From: CAVYYW01 sp963772845
GTDB lineage: Bacteria > Bacillota > Bacilli > Bacillales > Sporolactobacillaceae
NCBI GenBank assembly: GCA_963772845.1
Contig: CAVYYW010000014.1
Span: forward strand, 620,001-684,000
Reading direction: 5' to 3'
DNA: 64,000 nt
In this document: positions 50,223 through 59,252 of the stretch, in pieces
How positions within the stretch are numbered: position 1 is the stretch's first letter
How the letters are laid out: each line of letters opens with the position of its first letter
Program-made: the position numbers and the translations under genes
The notes under the pieces: generated by a model
Told to the model about the DNA's origin: nothing
The model's database searches: none
The model's input: the letters and a program-made list of their open reading frames with translations, nothing else

Positions 50223-50979
50223 AAAAATAGTAAAAACGAAATTTGAAGAAATGAAACACTTTGAAATGCCACCAAAAGTATTACGTGACCAACACTTTTC
50301 GTTAAAGAAAGCCTTGCTGAATCCAAATAATAAATTAGGATTGATAGCTGAAATTAAAAAAGCCTCACCGTCAAAAGGAATATTTAAGGCAGATCTTGAT
50401 CCTAAACAAATGGCAGCAGATTATTTAAAAGGCGGGGCAGATGCTCTTTCAGTACTGACTGACAGGCAGTACTTTCATGGGGATAATGAAAACATCAGAA
50501 TGATTCGGGAACAGGTGAATGTCCCTATTTTAAGGAAAGATTTTATTATCGACAGACAGCAAATCGAAGAAAGCAGCCGAATTGGTGCAGATGTCATTCT
50601 CTTAATAGCTTCTGTCCTTGAACCTTCGCAGCTTCATGAATTTTACATGGAGGCATACGAAAAAAATCTTGAGGTAATTGTCGAAATACATCATGAAGCA
50701 GAACTTGATAAATTAAAGTCGTTCACCCCCGAAATATTAGGAGTGAATAATCGAGACTTATCAACGTTTAAGACTGATATTCAGCATACCCTTAATTTAA
50801 TTCCTAATCTTCCAAAAGGCGCGGTTGTAATTAGTGAATCAGGAATCAGGAATTCGGAGGATATCAATAGATTGCATCGTGAGAAGGTCAATGGGGTTCT
50901 TGTAGGGGAAACACTAATGAAGAATGAAGAGCCAGCAGAAGCCATTCAATCTTTATTTAACGGGTCACGGTTGAAATGA
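50215..50979 (+). CDS. trpC: Indole-3-glycerol phosphate synthase (TrpC)
   Basis: 254 aa TIM-barrel enzyme. LIAEIKKASPSKG (catalytic Lys) near residue 45, the VPILRKDFIID segment near 102, EVIVEIHHEAE and GVNNRDLSTF near 175 are the family landmarks. ATG 50215 lies inside the end of trpD with AAAGGAGG upstream, and trpF overlaps its stop by 4 nt, so translation is coupled. Confidence 0.97.
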   Translation: MLEKIVKTKFEEMKHFEMPPKVLRDQHFSLKKALLNPNNKLGLIAEIKKASPSKGIFKADLDPKQMAADYLKGGADALSVLTDRQYFHGDNENIRMIREQVNVPILRKDFIIDRQQIEESSRIGADVILLIASVLEPSQLHEFYMEAYEKNLEVIVEIHHEAELDKLKSFTPEILGVNNRDLSTFKTDIQHTLNLIPNLPKGAVVISESGIRNSEDINRLHREKVNGVLVGETLMKNEEPAEAIQSLFNGSRLK

Positions 50980-51635
50980 CAAAACCGCTGCTTAAATATT
51001 GTGGTATTCGAACGAAAAAGGATGTTGAAATAGGGGCTCAAAGCCAAGCAGATTATTTAGGATTCAATTTCTTTAAGGGGAGTAAACGATACATCAGCCC
51101 TGAAAAAGCATCAATGAACCTATGCGCTCTTTCTGAAGACCCTGTTCAGCAGCTTGCTGGTGTCTTTGTTAACGCGAATCTAGATGAAATCATGCATGCT
51201 GTCAATGTTATGCCGCTTGACGTCATCCAGTGCCACGGCGATGAAACACCGGAAATTTTGAATGAAATTAAAAAGAGAACAGGCAAAAAAATTTGGAAAG
51301 CGATCAGACTATCCGAAAATTGGCAGCAGGAAATCGATCAATATTCAACATCTGTTGACGGTATCTTGATAGATGCAAAAGTGAAAGGCCATTACGGGGG
51401 AACCGGTCAAGTCTTTGACTGGGGGATCATCCCTGACTTTGAAAAATTAATGTCTTATTATGGACTTCAGGGTTGGGTCGCCGGTGGCATTAATCTTAGC
51501 AATATTGAAAAACTGTTAGACTATCAGCCTGCAGGGATCGATTTAGCCTCAGGGATAGAAAAAAATGGATACAAATCACTCGAAATAATACGTCAGCTGG
51601 AAGGAAAGGTGAATAAATATGAAAAGCTATCCTGA
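50976..51635 (+). CDS. trpF: Phosphoribosylanthranilate isomerase (TrpF)
   Basis: 219 aa TIM-barrel enzyme. N-terminal KYCGIRTKKDVE (catalytic Cys), GVFVNANLDEI, then VIQCHGDE, and the phosphate-binding WVAGGINLSNI and GIDLASGIE motifs. Overlaps both trpC (4 nt) and trpB (17 nt). Confidence 0.96.
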   Translation: MTKPLLKYCGIRTKKDVEIGAQSQADYLGFNFFKGSKRYISPEKASMNLCALSEDPVQQLAGVFVNANLDEIMHAVNVMPLDVIQCHGDETPEILNEIKKRTGKKIWKAIRLSENWQQEIDQYSTSVDGILIDAKVKGHYGGTGQVFDWGIIPDFEKLMSYYGLQGWVAGGINLSNIEKLLDYQPAGIDLASGIEKNGYKSLEIIRQLEGKVNKYEKLS

Positions 51636-52818
51636 TCATCTTGGAAGATATGGGGAGTTTGGTGGTAAATTTGTCCCTGAGACGCTGATGGAGGCTCTAG
51701 AAGAGCTTGAAAGAGATTACAGAGAAGCCATGGAAGACAGGGTATTTCTTGATGAATACCATCGTTTATTGGAAACCTATTCAGGAAGACCAACACCGGT
51801 TACTTATGCTGAAAGGTTGTCCAAGCACATCGGAGGGGCCAAGATATATCTCAAAAGAGAGGATCTTAACCACACTGGTGCTCATAAAATTAATAATGCA
51901 CTGGGTCAGGCCCTTCTTGCAAAACGAATGGGTAAGCAATCGATTATTGCTGAAACGGGTGCGGGTCAGCATGGGGTTGCTTCTGCTACTGCAGCGGCTT
52001 ATTTAGGTCTCTCCTGCAAAGTATTTATGGGAGAAAAGGATATTGAGCGCCAATCGCTTAATGTCTTTAGAATGAAGCTTTTAGGAGCTGAGGTCATTCC
52101 TGTTTCTTCAGGCAGCAAAACCTTAAAGGATGCAACAAATGAAGCGTTAAGATATTGGGTAAGCCAGGTTACAGATACGTTTTATTTGATTGGATCTGTT
52201 GTTGGTCCGCATCCATATCCTGAAATGGTCCGTAATTTCCAAAGAATTATTGGTGATGAAGCAAGAGAGCAAATGCTGTCAATAAATGATGTGCTCCCAA
52301 ATAAAGTGGTTGCTTGTGTCGGAGGCGGCAGTAATGCGATTGGCATATTTTATCCTTTTTTGAATGATAAAAATGTACAGCTTCATGGAGCCGAAGCGGG
52401 AGGGAAAGGAACAAACTCCCTTCAGCACGCTGCAACACTGACTAAAGGGAAGGTTGGTGTCATCCACGGCTCTTTAACTTACCTTCTGCAAGATGATCAA
52501 GGGCAAATAACAGAACCTTATTCCATTTCCGCCGGCCTTGATTATCCTGGCATCGGTCCTGAGCATGCTCATCTGTCTTCTTCAAAACGCGCAGAATATG
52601 AATCGATCACTGATGAGGAGGCTATGGAAGCGCTATCCCTTTTATGTAAAAAAGAAGGTATACTCCCTGCTTTAGAAAGTGCTCATGCACTAGCCCTTGC
52701 TCACAAACTTGCTAAGAATATGAAGAATAGCGAGTCAATTTTAGTTTGCTTATCAGGACGTGGAGATAAAGATGTTGGCACCATTATGGATGAAATGGGG
52801 GATGAGACGAATGAATAG
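51619..52818 (+). CDS. trpB: Tryptophan synthase beta chain (TrpB)
   Basis: 399 aa PLP enzyme condensing indole with serine. GRYGEFGGKFVPETLM at the N-terminus, the PLP Lys in THTGAHKINNA-type context (NHTGAHKINNALGQ near residue 90), AETGAGQHGVA and the phosphate loop CVGGGSNAIG near 233 are intact. ATG 51619 has GGAAAGGTG upstream inside trpF. Confidence 0.97.
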   Translation: MKSYPDHLGRYGEFGGKFVPETLMEALEELERDYREAMEDRVFLDEYHRLLETYSGRPTPVTYAERLSKHIGGAKIYLKREDLNHTGAHKINNALGQALLAKRMGKQSIIAETGAGQHGVASATAAAYLGLSCKVFMGEKDIERQSLNVFRMKLLGAEVIPVSSGSKTLKDATNEALRYWVSQVTDTFYLIGSVVGPHPYPEMVRNFQRIIGDEAREQMLSINDVLPNKVVACVGGGSNAIGIFYPFLNDKNVQLHGAEAGGKGTNSLQHAATLTKGKVGVIHGSLTYLLQDDQGQITEPYSISAGLDYPGIGPEHAHLSSSKRAEYESITDEEAMEALSLLCKKEGILPALESAHALALAHKLAKNMKNSESILVCLSGRGDKDVGTIMDEMGDETNE

Positions 52819-53668
52819 AATCGAACGGTCATTATCGAATCAGAACCGTCAGTTGTTTGTGCCTTTTATCACAGCTGGGGATCCGGATGCGCAAACAACA
52901 ATAGAGCTTGCTCTTATGCTTCAGGACTGTGGGGCGGATGCAATTGAACTTGGTATTCCTTTTTCCGATCCGCTGGCAGATGGCCCCGTTATTCAGAGGG
53001 CTTCCCAACGAGCCCTTCAAAATGGCATGACCCTGCAAAAAGCGCTCAGATTATCCGGTGAAATGCGCCAAAAAGGTGTTAAGATCCCGATCATAATATT
53101 TACTTACTATAATCTTTTGCTACAATTAACACTAGATACCTTTTTTGAAGAGGCAAAAAATTATGAAATTGATGGTTTGCTGATTCCAGATCTTCCGTTT
53201 GAAGAGAGCGGCCCTATAAGAGAGAGAAGCAAGAAGGAAGGCATTTCTTTAATCTCATTGGTATCGCCGACAACGTCAGAGAAAAGAATGGAACAAATCG
53301 GCAAAAATGCTCAAGGTTTTCTATATTGCGTATCATCGCTCGGTGTAACAGGGACACGCCAATCGTTTGATCCTAAGCTGACAGAGTTTCTTGAACGAAC
53401 ACGGCGGTTATCAAAAGTGCCTGTATTGGTTGGGTTTGGCATTTCCACCTATAAACAGATTGAATCTCTTAGAGATGACTGTGACGGCGTTATTGTCGGC
53501 AGCGCAATTGTGAAGCTGGTCGAGAAGTACGCAGATGAACTGAAACGAGAAGAGAAGAGGTCTGCTGCAATAGGGGAAATTCGCTGCCAAATCCAAACCG
53601 AGCTATTAAATCATGGTGAGGTGCTGAAAGCGTATGAAGGAGCAGCTAAAAACATTAAAAGCTTATGA
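52811..53668 (+). CDS. trpA: Tryptophan synthase alpha chain (TrpA)
   Basis: 285 aa TIM-barrel subunit cleaving indole-3-glycerol phosphate. Catalytic Glu in AIELGIPFSDPLADGP near 47-62, Asp in GLLIPDLPFEE near 128, and phosphate loops TGTRQSF and GFGIST are present. ATG 52811 (MNRIERS) follows GGGGGATGAG and overlaps the trpB end by 8 nt. The 3' end overlaps hisC by 35 nt. Confidence 0.96.
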   Translation: MNRIERSLSNQNRQLFVPFITAGDPDAQTTIELALMLQDCGADAIELGIPFSDPLADGPVIQRASQRALQNGMTLQKALRLSGEMRQKGVKIPIIIFTYYNLLLQLTLDTFFEEAKNYEIDGLLIPDLPFEESGPIRERSKKEGISLISLVSPTTSEKRMEQIGKNAQGFLYCVSSLGVTGTRQSFDPKLTEFLERTRRLSKVPVLVGFGISTYKQIESLRDDCDGVIVGSAIVKLVEKYADELKREEKRSAAIGEIRCQIQTELLNHGEVLKAYEGAAKNIKSL

Positions 53669-54716
53669 ACCAGGAAAACAGATTGAAGATGTTAAACGGG
53701 AGCTTGGCTTGGAAAAAATCGTGAAGCTCGCCTCAAATGAAAATCCTTTTGGGAGCTCCCCGAAGGCTTTGGAAGGCATTCATCAGTCACTAACCGACCT
53801 GGCTGTCTATCCAGATGGCTATGCGACGGTTTTAAGAAGCAAGGTATGCAGTCATTTGCATGTTAAGCCTGAACAGCTGATTTTCGGTAACGGAACCGAT
53901 GAAATTATTCATATGATCAGCCGTGCTTATCTTGAACCTGGCCTTAATACAATCATGGCCAAGCCGACTTTCCCCCAATATAAACGTAATGCAGTGATAG
54001 ATGGGGCAGAAGCGATTGAAATCGATCTTTTTAGAGGGAAGCATGACCTCGAGAAAATGCTGGATGAAATCAATGAGATGACAAGGGTCATTTGGCTGTG
54101 TAATCCGAATAACCCAAGCGGTGAATACATCCGTGAAGATGAATTACTTAAGTTTATGGCGCAGGTCCCTGAACGTGTAATCGTGGTTTCAGACGAAGCT
54201 TATTTTGAATATGTTACGGCAGAGGATTTTCCGGACAGTTTGTCATTAATTGATCGTTTTCCTAACTTAATTTTTACTCGGACGTTTTCCAAGGCCTATG
54301 GACTTGCGGGGCTCCGAATTGGGTACGCTGTAGCAAGTCCTGATATTATCCGTTCTCTTGAGGCTGTAAGAGAGCCTTTTAACGCATCCAGAATTGCACA
54401 GGCGGCAGCAGTCTGTGCAATTGATGATCATGAGTTTATTAAGAAATGCGTTGAAAAAAACCAGTCGGGGAAAAAGCAGTACTATGATTTCTGCCGTGAG
54501 TTTTCTTTAAACTATTTTGAAACGCAAGGGAACTTTATTTTAATTGACCTAGGCCACTCGGGTGACCAAGCATTTCAATATTTATTGCATAAAGGCTACA
54601 TTGTCCGGTCAGGTGCAGCGCTTGGCTACCCGCAAGGGATTCGGATTACAATTGGAGAAGAACACCATAACCAGGAAGTTATCAACCATTTAAAAGATTA
54701 TTTATTACAAAAATAA
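53634..54716 (+). CDS. hisC: Histidinol-phosphate / aromatic aminotransferase (HisC)
   Basis: 360 aa class I/II PLP aminotransferase. In Bacillus it serves both histidine synthesis and the last transamination to Phe and Tyr, which explains its place in this operon. KLASNENPFG near 33, CNPNNPSGE near 160, the PLP Lys in FSKAYGLAGLRIGY near 222, and RSGAALGYPQGIRITIG near the C-terminus are visible. ATG 53634 has GGTGAGGTG about 11 nt upstream. tyrA, which follows in B. subtilis, is missing. Confidence 0.95.
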   Translation: MKEQLKTLKAYEPGKQIEDVKRELGLEKIVKLASNENPFGSSPKALEGIHQSLTDLAVYPDGYATVLRSKVCSHLHVKPEQLIFGNGTDEIIHMISRAYLEPGLNTIMAKPTFPQYKRNAVIDGAEAIEIDLFRGKHDLEKMLDEINEMTRVIWLCNPNNPSGEYIREDELLKFMAQVPERVIVVSDEAYFEYVTAEDFPDSLSLIDRFPNLIFTRTFSKAYGLAGLRIGYAVASPDIIRSLEAVREPFNASRIAQAAAVCAIDDHEFIKKCVEKNQSGKKQYYDFCREFSLNYFETQGNFILIDLGHSGDQAFQYLLHKGYIVRSGAALGYPQGIRITIGEEHHNQEVINHLKDYLLQK

Positions 54717-54726
54717 AGGAGTCTTT

Positions 54727-56016
54727 ATGACAGTATCCACTTTTCACGCATACCGGCAGCCAATAACTGGCGACGTGGCATTGCCAGGTGACAAATCTAT
54801 ATCACATCGTGCAGCAATTTTTGGGGCTATAGCAGAGGGTCAGACGACCATCTCGAATTTTCTGATGGGTGAGGATTGTCTAAGCACCCTTTCTTGTTTG
54901 AAGGCTTTGGGTGCAGACGTGTCTTTTTCGGATAAGAATGTCGTCATTAATGGAAAGGGTTGGGACGGACTCCAGCGTTCAGAGAATACGCTGTTTGTAG
55001 GCAATTCAGGTACCACGATCCGTTTATTGTCAGGACTTTTGTCCGGCCAGCCTTTCACATCTGTGTTAGACGGTGATTCATCTATTAGAAAGAGACCGAT
55101 GGACAGGGTAACGATACCACTTGCACAGATGGGTGCAGCCTTCGATCTGACAGATCAGCTCTATGCTCCTCTTAGCATAGAGGGAGGATCCTTACAGGGC
55201 ATCACTTATAATAGTCCAGTGGCAAGTGCTCAAGTAAAATCAGCCGTTTTATTAGCTGGTTTACAAGCATCTGGTAAAACCGTATATACTGAACCCCATT
55301 TATCAAGGGATCACACAGAGAGAATGATCAGTGCTTTTGGAGGAGAGATTGAACGCGAAGAAGAACGTATCGTTTTAAAAGGAAAGCAGCTCCTGAAAGG
55401 ACAGGACATCGAGGTCCCAGGTGATTTTTCATCGGCAGCTTTCCTTATTGCAGCTGCCGCAATTACGCCTGGAAGCAAGCTTCATTTGAAAAATGTTGGC
55501 ATTAATCCAACGAGAACAGGGTTCTTAGATATTCTTCAAAAAATGGGCGCAGATATTACTTTGCATAATCAGAGACAATTAAATGGAGAACCTGTCAGTG
55601 ATTTAACCATTCATTACGCCCCGTTGTCTTCAGTGACTATCGAAGGGGGAGCTGTTCCAAAAATGATTGATGAATTCCCTATTTTTTCATTGCTTGCCTC
55701 CCATGCTTCTGGTCAGACAATTATTAAAGATGCTGGTGAACTGAAAGTGAAAGAAACCAATCGCATAGCAATTGTTGTCAAAGAGTTGAGCGAAATGGGA
55801 GCCGACATTACGGAAACGTCTGATGGCATGATCATTCAAGGAGATCCTGAGAGGGTCTTACGAGGTGGAAATGTAAACAGTCATCATGATCACCGGATTG
55901 CAATGATGTTGACTGTTGCAAGCCAATTAGCTGAGAATCCTGTGCATGTAAAAGATAGCGAATGTATGAACATTTCATTCCCGGGATTTATTGAATTATT
56001 TAAAAGTGTGAGATAA
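54727..56016 (+). CDS. aroA: 5-enolpyruvylshikimate-3-phosphate synthase (AroA; aroE in B. subtilis)
   Basis: 429 aa two-domain enzyme making EPSP from shikimate-3-phosphate and PEP. LPGDKSISHRAAIFGA near 20, GNSGTTIRLLSGLLSG near 95, DHTERMISAFGG and the late catalytic region KVKETNRIA plus HDHRIAMML are intact. ATG 54727 is 10 nt after hisC, with AAAGGAG. Last gene of the supraoperon; a terminator follows about 95 nt later. Confidence 0.97.
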   Translation: MTVSTFHAYRQPITGDVALPGDKSISHRAAIFGAIAEGQTTISNFLMGEDCLSTLSCLKALGADVSFSDKNVVINGKGWDGLQRSENTLFVGNSGTTIRLLSGLLSGQPFTSVLDGDSSIRKRPMDRVTIPLAQMGAAFDLTDQLYAPLSIEGGSLQGITYNSPVASAQVKSAVLLAGLQASGKTVYTEPHLSRDHTERMISAFGGEIEREEERIVLKGKQLLKGQDIEVPGDFSSAAFLIAAAAITPGSKLHLKNVGINPTRTGFLDILQKMGADITLHNQRQLNGEPVSDLTIHYAPLSSVTIEGGAVPKMIDEFPIFSLLASHASGQTIIKDAGELKVKETNRIAIVVKELSEMGADITETSDGMIIQGDPERVLRGGNVNSHHDHRIAMMLTVASQLAENPVHVKDSECMNISFPGFIELFKSVR

Positions 56017-56111
56017 AACAAAATTTTTAGAAAATATGTTGTCTTTTTTAAATTATCGAGCTATAATAGCTACAAATGGTTTCTCTCCACTCCATCCATA
56101 TATTGATGAAG

Positions 56112-56142
56112 ACCTTATACCTCTGTGTATGAGGTTTTTTTT
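56112..56142 (+). terminator. Terminator of the aromatic supraoperon
   Basis: ACCTTATAC at 56112-56120 pairs with GTATGAGGT at 56127-56135 (one G-T), then T8. Confidence 0.85.
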
Positions 56143-56249
56143 TGAAGTTTGAACCGGATGCTGCGGGATGAATCCCTCCTTCACCTATGATAAAATAAAC
56201 CTTTAATTGATGTAATAATATGTGCTTAACAGGACAGGAGAGACATAGA

Positions 56250-57500
56250 ATGAATGAAGAACTCCAATCTGCCATTGCTTTAGTTGAAACGGGACAAACG
56301 GAAACGGGATTAAACAATATGAGAGCCTTGGTTAATGCAGTGGATGATGATAATAAATTTCAAATTGCTTCATATTTTCAGGAATGGGGACTTATTGATG
56401 AAGCCACGGCCATTTATGAGAAACTATTCGAACGCTATCCGAATGACAGCCATCTGATTCTGCAGTTATCGGAAATAAGTATTGATAATGACGAGGAAGA
56501 AAAGGCGATCGAATGGCTGGACCGCATTCATCCACTTGACGAAAATTTCTTAAGTGCACAGGTCCTATTAGCTGATTTATACCAGGCACAAGGACTTGAA
56601 GAAGTAGCGGAACAGAAGCTTATAAAGGCAAGTGAAATGGCTCCTGAAGAACCGGTACTCCTTTTTGCTCTCGCAGAATTCTATTTAACAGCAGGACAGG
56701 CTTCGAAGGCTCTGCCATTGTATAAAAAAGTTCTGCATGAAGAAACCTTAGCACATGAGAATATTGAGTTGAAGCTAGGTGAAGCCTTAAGTATCAACGG
56801 TCAATTTGAAGAGGCACTGATTTATTACGAAAAAGGAATTGAAAAGCAGCCGGAACTTGATGGATTGTTTGGGTATGCCATTACTGCTGTGCAGGCTCAA
56901 CAGCCTCAGACAGCAATTAAAATGCTTGAAAAATTAAAAGGTATGGATGAACATTACACAACCCTTTATCCTGTTCTTTCAGAAGCTTATGAACAGGAAG
57001 GTATGATCAAAGAGGCTATTGAGACGCTTGATCAGGGCATTAATGCTGATGAGCATAACACCAGGCTCTATGCAAAAGCAGCTGAGCTATCACTCAAAAA
57101 CAGAAAAGATAATGATGCAGCAATATATTATCGGCGATTACTGAACATTGACCCAGAAAATATTGATGCTCTGAAGCAATATATCAGCCTTTTATTAAAG
57201 CAGGAGGATTATGAAGCGGTTACTGTTTATCTTCAAAATGGTCATGAAGACCCCACATTAACTTGGAATCTGGCCCAGGCCCATAAAGCTTTGGAACAGG
57301 ACGCAGAGGCTTTGGAATTATACAGATCTATTTTTTCAGAATTCCAGCAGGAACCTGATTTTCTATATCAATACGGTGAACTTCTCTGGATATTAGGAAA
57401 CAGGGAAGAGGCAGCCTTGCTTCTGAAAAAGGCGCTTACTCTGGATCCTGATAATTTTGAACTCGCAGCATTTGTCGAAAGAATTGAGCAGGACTTTTAA
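56250..57500 (+). CDS. ypiA: YpiA, tetratricopeptide repeat protein
   Basis: 416 aa soluble all-helical protein made of about ten TPR units in series (for example FQEWGLIDEATAIYEKLFERYPND at 40-63, then repeats about every 34 residues to the end). TPR arrays bind partner proteins; the partner here is unknown. ATG 56250 has ACAGGAGAGA upstream. It heads ypiA-ypiB-ypiF-qcrABC in the same order as B. subtilis. Confidence 0.9.
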   Translation: MNEELQSAIALVETGQTETGLNNMRALVNAVDDDNKFQIASYFQEWGLIDEATAIYEKLFERYPNDSHLILQLSEISIDNDEEEKAIEWLDRIHPLDENFLSAQVLLADLYQAQGLEEVAEQKLIKASEMAPEEPVLLFALAEFYLTAGQASKALPLYKKVLHEETLAHENIELKLGEALSINGQFEEALIYYEKGIEKQPELDGLFGYAITAVQAQQPQTAIKMLEKLKGMDEHYTTLYPVLSEAYEQEGMIKEAIETLDQGINADEHNTRLYAKAAELSLKNRKDNDAAIYYRRLLNIDPENIDALKQYISLLLKQEDYEAVTVYLQNGHEDPTLTWNLAQAHKALEQDAEALELYRSIFSEFQQEPDFLYQYGELLWILGNREEAALLLKKALTLDPDNFELAAFVERIEQDF

Positions 57501-57556
57501 ATCATATCCACGAATAATAATTTAAGTATGATAATGATGTGAGAGGAGACAATGTG

Positions 57557-58096
57557 ATGGAACAAATGATCTCTGTTCATGATAAACGGGATTTTCTAAA
57601 GTGGTTTCTTGACAGCTATCATGTAAAACGTCGTGAATGTGTCTGGCTCCTTAATTATGTCATGAGCGATGATCATCTTCTCAGCCTCTTCCATTTTGTA
57701 GAAAGTGTGAAGGGGTGCAAACGGTCGATGGTTATTTCAGAGAAGAATGTTCATGCAAAAGCCTTTGAATATAATAAACGTCATGTCTCAACGGATGATC
57801 CGGAAAAGGCGTTTCATGATATTCGTCTTAATCGCACGGAAGCTATTTATGTGCAAGTGAATTTTCATTATACTTCTCCCCCTCCACAATACATTAATGT
57901 TCTGGAGGAGCACCCTCACACCTATGTTGATATTCATGACCGGTTTGGCAAGGATGTAGAGTCGATGATAAAACATGTTGAGGAAAAATACATTATGGGC
58001 AATTTATACGAAGAAATTGACGTGGCATTGGAATCTGGCGACAGAGAAACATTTCAGAGACTGACAGAACAACTTAAACGGCTTAAAAATCCTTGA
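57557..58096 (+). CDS. ypiB: YpiB, UPF0302 family protein
   Basis: 179 aa, exactly the length of B. subtilis YpiB. The N-terminal domain contains KRRECVWLLNYVMSD and LLSLFHFVE, and a C-terminal IDEAL-type segment ends the protein (LYEEIDVALESGDRETFQRLTEQL). Function is not established. ATG 57557 is preferred over GTG 57539 because GAGAGGAGA lies between them. The stop lies within a terminator hairpin. Confidence 0.9.
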   Translation: MEQMISVHDKRDFLKWFLDSYHVKRRECVWLLNYVMSDDHLLSLFHFVESVKGCKRSMVISEKNVHAKAFEYNKRHVSTDDPEKAFHDIRLNRTEAIYVQVNFHYTSPPPQYINVLEEHPHTYVDIHDRFGKDVESMIKHVEEKYIMGNLYEEIDVALESGDRETFQRLTEQLKRLKNP

Positions 58097-58118
58097 TGCA
58101 GCCATCAAGGATTTTCGT
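58086..58118 (+). terminator. Terminator overlapping the ypiB stop
   Basis: AAAATCCTTGATG and CATCAAGGATTTT (58086-58115) form a perfect 13-bp stem with a CAGC loop. The T-run is short (TTTT within the stem, then CGTTTACTTTT), so read-through to ypiF is possible. Confidence 0.7.
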
Positions 58119-58152
58119 TTACTTTTATTTTTATTTACAAGGGGGAACTCGC

Positions 58153-58614
58153 ATGCAATGGACATCAAAAAATCTGGCCAATTACTTGAAAGATTCTACT
58201 TATACGGATTCTGTAATTATCCCCGTTGTTCCGGTTGAATTTGGACAAGACATGATTGCTGCAGCTAGAGAATGCGAATTTATTCAAAAGCTGTCAGCTG
58301 AGCTTGAAAGGCAGCTAACAGGGCGCTTAATTCAAACACCGGTTTTTACATATCTGAAAACGGAATCTTATGAAGGTTCGATGGAACGCCTTTTGGGATG
58401 GAGAGAAATGTTTATAGAAAAAGGTATTGAACACATATTCTTTCTCACATCCGATGTGGTGTGGAAAGGGAAGGAATCTTCACTAGGTTCTTTAATTTGG
58501 CATCCTTCTTTACCGATGGAACATTTGGATAATGAACAGCAGAGAGTGATGATCGATGAATCGGCACAGCTGATGATCAAGCTTGTTCAGCAGAAATGGT
58601 CTGAAAATAACTAA
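58153..58614 (+). CDS. ypiF: YpiF, DUF2487 family protein
   Basis: 153 aa cytosolic protein. The N-terminus MQWTSKNLANYLKD and the VIIPVVPVEFGQDM segment fit the YpiF family found directly before qcrA in bacilli. No catalytic motif is seen. ATG 58153 follows AAGGGGGAAC; the frame upstream to 58093 covers the terminator and is excluded. Confidence 0.85.
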   Translation: MQWTSKNLANYLKDSTYTDSVIIPVVPVEFGQDMIAAARECEFIQKLSAELERQLTGRLIQTPVFTYLKTESYEGSMERLLGWREMFIEKGIEHIFFLTSDVVWKGKESSLGSLIWHPSLPMEHLDNEQQRVMIDESAQLMIKLVQQKWSENN

Positions 58615-58642
58615 TAAATAAATTAATAGTTTTGAAAATTCA

Positions 58643-58672
58643 TTGACAGTTTTAAAATGTTTACGCTATCAT
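58643..58672 (+). promoter_or_regulatory. Sigma-A promoter of qcrABC
   Basis: Perfect TTGACA at 58643-58648 and TATCAT at 58667-58672 with 18 nt between. The downstream leader is AT-rich and about 60 nt long. Confidence 0.65.
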
Positions 58673-58742
58673 AAAATTGTCCTAGTAATATTTGTGATTC
58701 TTATTTATATTCTGAAATCTATAAAGAATAGGGGGGGGATCG

Positions 58743-59249
58743 ATGAGTAATAAAGAACATGATGTCACGAGACGTCAATTTCTCAATTATACTCTGACTG
58801 GCGTGGGGGGCTTTATGGCGGCAAGTATACTGATGCCGATGGCAAGGTTTGCTATAGACCCGCTTCTCCAAAACAAAACCACTGGCAAAATGGTGTCCGT
58901 GGTATCTGTCAGTGATCTTACCAATGAACCTCAAAGAAAAACGTTTAAAGTAAAAAAAGTCGATGGCTGGCATGAGTTTGAAGAACAAAAAATTGCCTAT
59001 GTATTTAAAAAAAGCAATGGCGATATCATGGCTATTTCGCCGATATGCACCCATTTGGGCTGTACGGTGGCATGGAATGATCCTGCTTATCCAAATGAGT
59101 ACCACTGTCCCTGTCATGGTGGCCGCTACACCAAAACAGGCATCAATATTCCAGGAACACCGCCGCCTGCTCCGCTCGGTTTATATGAAACGAAGGTAAA
59201 AGACGGCACGTTATACCTTGGGGATGTCAACCCAAGAGGGGGGGCGTAA
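58743..59249 (+). CDS. qcrA: QcrA, Rieske iron-sulfur subunit of the cytochrome bc complex
   Basis: 168 aa. N-terminal Tat signal-anchor (TRRQFL at 9-14 then a hydrophobic helix), and a C-terminal Rieske domain with both cluster-binding motifs, CTHLGCTV near 103 and CPCHGGRY near 122. It passes electrons from menaquinol to the cytochrome c domain of QcrC. ATG 58743 follows an all-G ribosome site (AGGGGGGGGATCG). Next gene is 3 nt away. Confidence 0.96.
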   Translation: MSNKEHDVTRRQFLNYTLTGVGGFMAASILMPMARFAIDPLLQNKTTGKMVSVVSVSDLTNEPQRKTFKVKKVDGWHEFEEQKIAYVFKKSNGDIMAISPICTHLGCTVAWNDPAYPNEYHCPCHGGRYTKTGINIPGTPPPAPLGLYETKVKDGTLYLGDVNPRGGA

Positions 59250-59252
59250 GGC

